7,131 nt of DNA. Source: Alphaproteobacteria bacterium. Its GTDB lineage: Bacteria > Pseudomonadota > Alphaproteobacteria > CAAHEQ01 > UBA3637. Each line of letters begins with the position of its first letter. Within the stretch, counting starts at the first letter, position 1. Below are positions 6,096 to 7,131 of the stretch, piece after piece. The DNA lies in contig CAAHEQ010000021.1 in the NCBI GenBank assembly GCA_900772625.1, forward strand, positions 1 through 7,131, written 5' to 3'. A program made the translations under genes and the position numbers. The notes under the pieces are model-generated. The model was not told where the DNA came from, ran no database searches, and saw only the letters and a list, made by a program, of their open reading frames with translations.

Positions 6096-6347
6096 ATGTA
6101 TACACGTGACGAAATTACAAAAACAATCTATGATATTTTGGAACAAGACTTTGAATGTCCAAAGGAAAAATTGACGCCTGATGTCAAATTGTTTGAAGAT
6201 TTGGATTTAGATTCGATTGATGCAGTAGATTTAATTGTTCGCTTGCAAAAAATTGTCAATACGAAAGTAAACCCTGACGACTTTAAACAGATCAAAACGC
6301 TGAAAGATTTAATCGATGCTGTTGAAAAAGTCGTTAACACAAAATAA
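6096..6347 (+). CDS. apeF: Acyl carrier protein (ApeF-like)
   Basis: 83 residues. DLDLDSIDAVDLIVRL (35-50) contains the phosphopantetheine serine Ser40. It differs clearly from the first ACP outside this motif, so it is not a recent tandem copy. It starts six bases after the first ACP's stop, with GGAG (6083-6086) in that gene's last codons as its ribosome site. In aryl polyene clusters the second ACP has been linked to a different load (starter or fatty acyl) than the first. Its final codons overlap the start of the next gene by 32 bases. Confidence 0.92.
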   Translation: MYTRDEITKTIYDILEQDFECPKEKLTPDVKLFEDLDLDSIDAVDLIVRLQKIVNTKVNPDDFKQIKTLKDLIDAVEKVVNTK

Positions 6348-6870
6348 GCTTTTAAAAGCTCTTTTTATTACCTTGATGGTCGCGTACCCTTTTATGGTGT
6401 TTGTCGCACTCTGTCAAGGTATTTCTTTGCGTGTATTAAGCTTGCTTTTTTTGCTTGTTTTATGCGTGCAATTTATCAACGCAAGGCGCTGGAGCGTCTT
6501 TTTGGGTGGGCTTTGTTTGGTATTGCTTTTATTCATTTTTCAAAATGAATTGTTTTTAAAAGCTTATCCAGTTTTGACAAACAGCCTGCTTGCGCTGACG
6601 TTTATTCTCTCGCTTAAATCCACGCCAGCAATCGAGCACTTTGCCCGCAAAATGAATGTCAAAATGACAAAAGATAAACGCGCTTATTGCCGTAAAGCAA
6701 CGCTGGCTTGGGGTGTGTTTTTATCAATAAATGCGCTCATCTCACTTGCTAGCGTCTTTGCGAGCATTGAAGTGTGGACGCTTTACAATGGCTTTATTTC
6801 GTACATTTTAATCGGCTTGATGGCCGCCAGCGAGTTTGTCGCAAGAAAAAGGACGCAAAAATGTTTATAA
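6316..6870 (+). CDS. apeG: Small polytopic membrane protein (COG4648-like, ApeG-like)
   Basis: 184 residues with about six hydrophobic segments (roughly 13-33, 38-54, 58-75, 85-100, 128-150, 156-173), so an inner-membrane protein. The basic stretch before the fifth segment, ending YCRKATLAWGVFLSINA (124-140), recalls the COG4648 membrane proteins found between the ACP and AMP-ligase genes in aryl polyene clusters. Their biochemical role is not known to me; association with export or with the lipid-transfer step is plausible. The start is uncertain: ATG 6316 gives a 32-base overlap with the ACP gene and TTG 6322 is possible. A start at ATG 6376 would destroy the first membrane helix. No good ribosome site is seen, suggesting coupling to ACP translation. 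Confidence 0.75.
   Translation: MLLKKSLTQNKLLKALFITLMVAYPFMVFVALCQGISLRVLSLLFLLVLCVQFINARRWSVFLGGLCLVLLLFIFQNELFLKAYPVLTNSLLALTFILSLKSTPAIEHFARKMNVKMTKDKRAYCRKATLAWGVFLSINALISLASVFASIEVWTLYNGFISYILIGLMAASEFVARKRTQKCL
6347..6366 (+). terminator. Weak terminator-like palindrome after the second ACP stop
   Basis: AGCTTTTAAAAGCT (6347-6360) is a perfect palindrome that starts on the last base of the ACP's TAA stop and is followed by CTTTTT. As a hairpin it would be five pairs with a TTAA loop, which is weak, but the T-run is in the right place. It lies inside the coding start of apeG, so it could at most reduce read-through and lower downstream genes relative to the ACPs. Confidence 0.25.
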
Positions 6871-7131
6871 AACCCAACGATTTGTTTTTAACTGATTTTG
6901 ACAGACCTGCATTTTGTTCTGAAGATGGCGTAATTATGCTGTCGGCGTTCAGAAAAGATGTTGCTCGCTATGCAAAATACTTCAGCTCGCTGCCTGACAA
7001 AAAAATCATTTTGTATATTCACGATGATATGTATTTGTTTTGCGTTTGTTTTATGGCGTTGGCGCAAGCAGGCAAACACATTGTTTTGCCTGGCACACTC
7101 AAACAAGGCAATGATGACTTTTTAAAAGACA
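6861..7131 (+). CDS. apeH: AMP-dependent acyl-ACP ligase start (ApeH-like), cut by window edge
   Basis: ATG 6861 with AAGGA (6849-6853) seven bases upstream opens a frame of 90 codons that runs off the right edge. It overlaps the end of the membrane-protein gene by 10 bases in another frame. The visible part, with RYAKYFSSLPDKKIILYIHDD (36-56 region) and ALAQAGKHIVLPGTLKQG (67-84 region), resembles the N-terminus of acyl-CoA/ACP synthetases of aryl polyene clusters, where an ALxAGK-xxVLP segment is common. The AMP-binding signature would lie beyond the edge and cannot be seen. The expected role is ATP-dependent loading of an aromatic acid such as 4-hydroxybenzoate on an ACP to start the polyene. 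The call depends strongly on gene order. Confidence 0.7.
   Translation, partial: MFIKPNDLFLTDFDRPAFCSEDGVIMLSAFRKDVARYAKYFSSLPDKKIILYIHDDMYLFCVCFMALAQAGKHIVLPGTLKQGNDDFLKD

Overview
The window looks like part of a Gram-negative, low-GC bacterial chromosome. It carries the core of an aryl polyene (APE) biosynthesis cluster, a pathway that builds membrane-anchored yellow aryl-polyene lipids on a dedicated type II fatty-acid-synthase-like system. The assignment rests mainly on gene content and order. A left-facing block reads KS, dehydratase, ketoreductase, KS (the apeO-P-Q-R order). A right-facing block reads KS-like chain-length factor, acyltransferase, ACP, ACP, small membrane protein, AMP-ligase start (the apeC-D-E-F-G-H order). 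All catalytic residues expected in the complete enzymes are visible.

Layout: positions 1-516 (minus) hold the 5' part of a pilin-like gene with a very long, GC-rich, hairpin-dense leader; it runs off the left edge. The stretch 517-787 is non-coding, with a hairpin and a possible minus-strand promoter. Positions 788-4323 (minus) hold four tightly coupled genes read from right to left: apeO, apeP, apeQ, apeR. Positions 4324-4394 are a 71-base divergent control region with one good sigma70-type promoter per strand and an inverted repeat. Positions 4395-7131 (plus) hold apeC, apeD, two ACP genes, apeG and the start of apeH, which runs off the right edge. Most junctions overlap or are separated by a few bases. 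The exception is a 61-base gap ahead of the two ACP genes, which carries a candidate internal promoter.

How the genes work together: ApeH (AMP-ligase) is expected to load an aromatic acid on an ACP (ApeE or ApeF). ApeO with its partner ApeC, and ApeR, perform condensations. ApeQ reduces the 3-keto group and ApeP dehydrates, leaving the double bond in place so that a conjugated polyene grows. ApeD is a membrane acyltransferase that probably helps move the polyene onto a lipid-like anchor. The second dehydratase, starter-unit enzymes, thioesterase and export proteins usual in such clusters are not in the window and would be expected to the right of position 7131.

Organism: the prepilin motif (GRSMVEMLGVLAIIGVL) resembles pilin-like proteins I recall from uncultured gut Alphaproteobacteria. 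With the low GC this suggests a host-associated alphaproteobacterium, but that is inference from memory, not a search. The most notable points are the shared promoter region between the two partners of the KS-chain-length-factor complex and the odd leader of the pilin-like gene.
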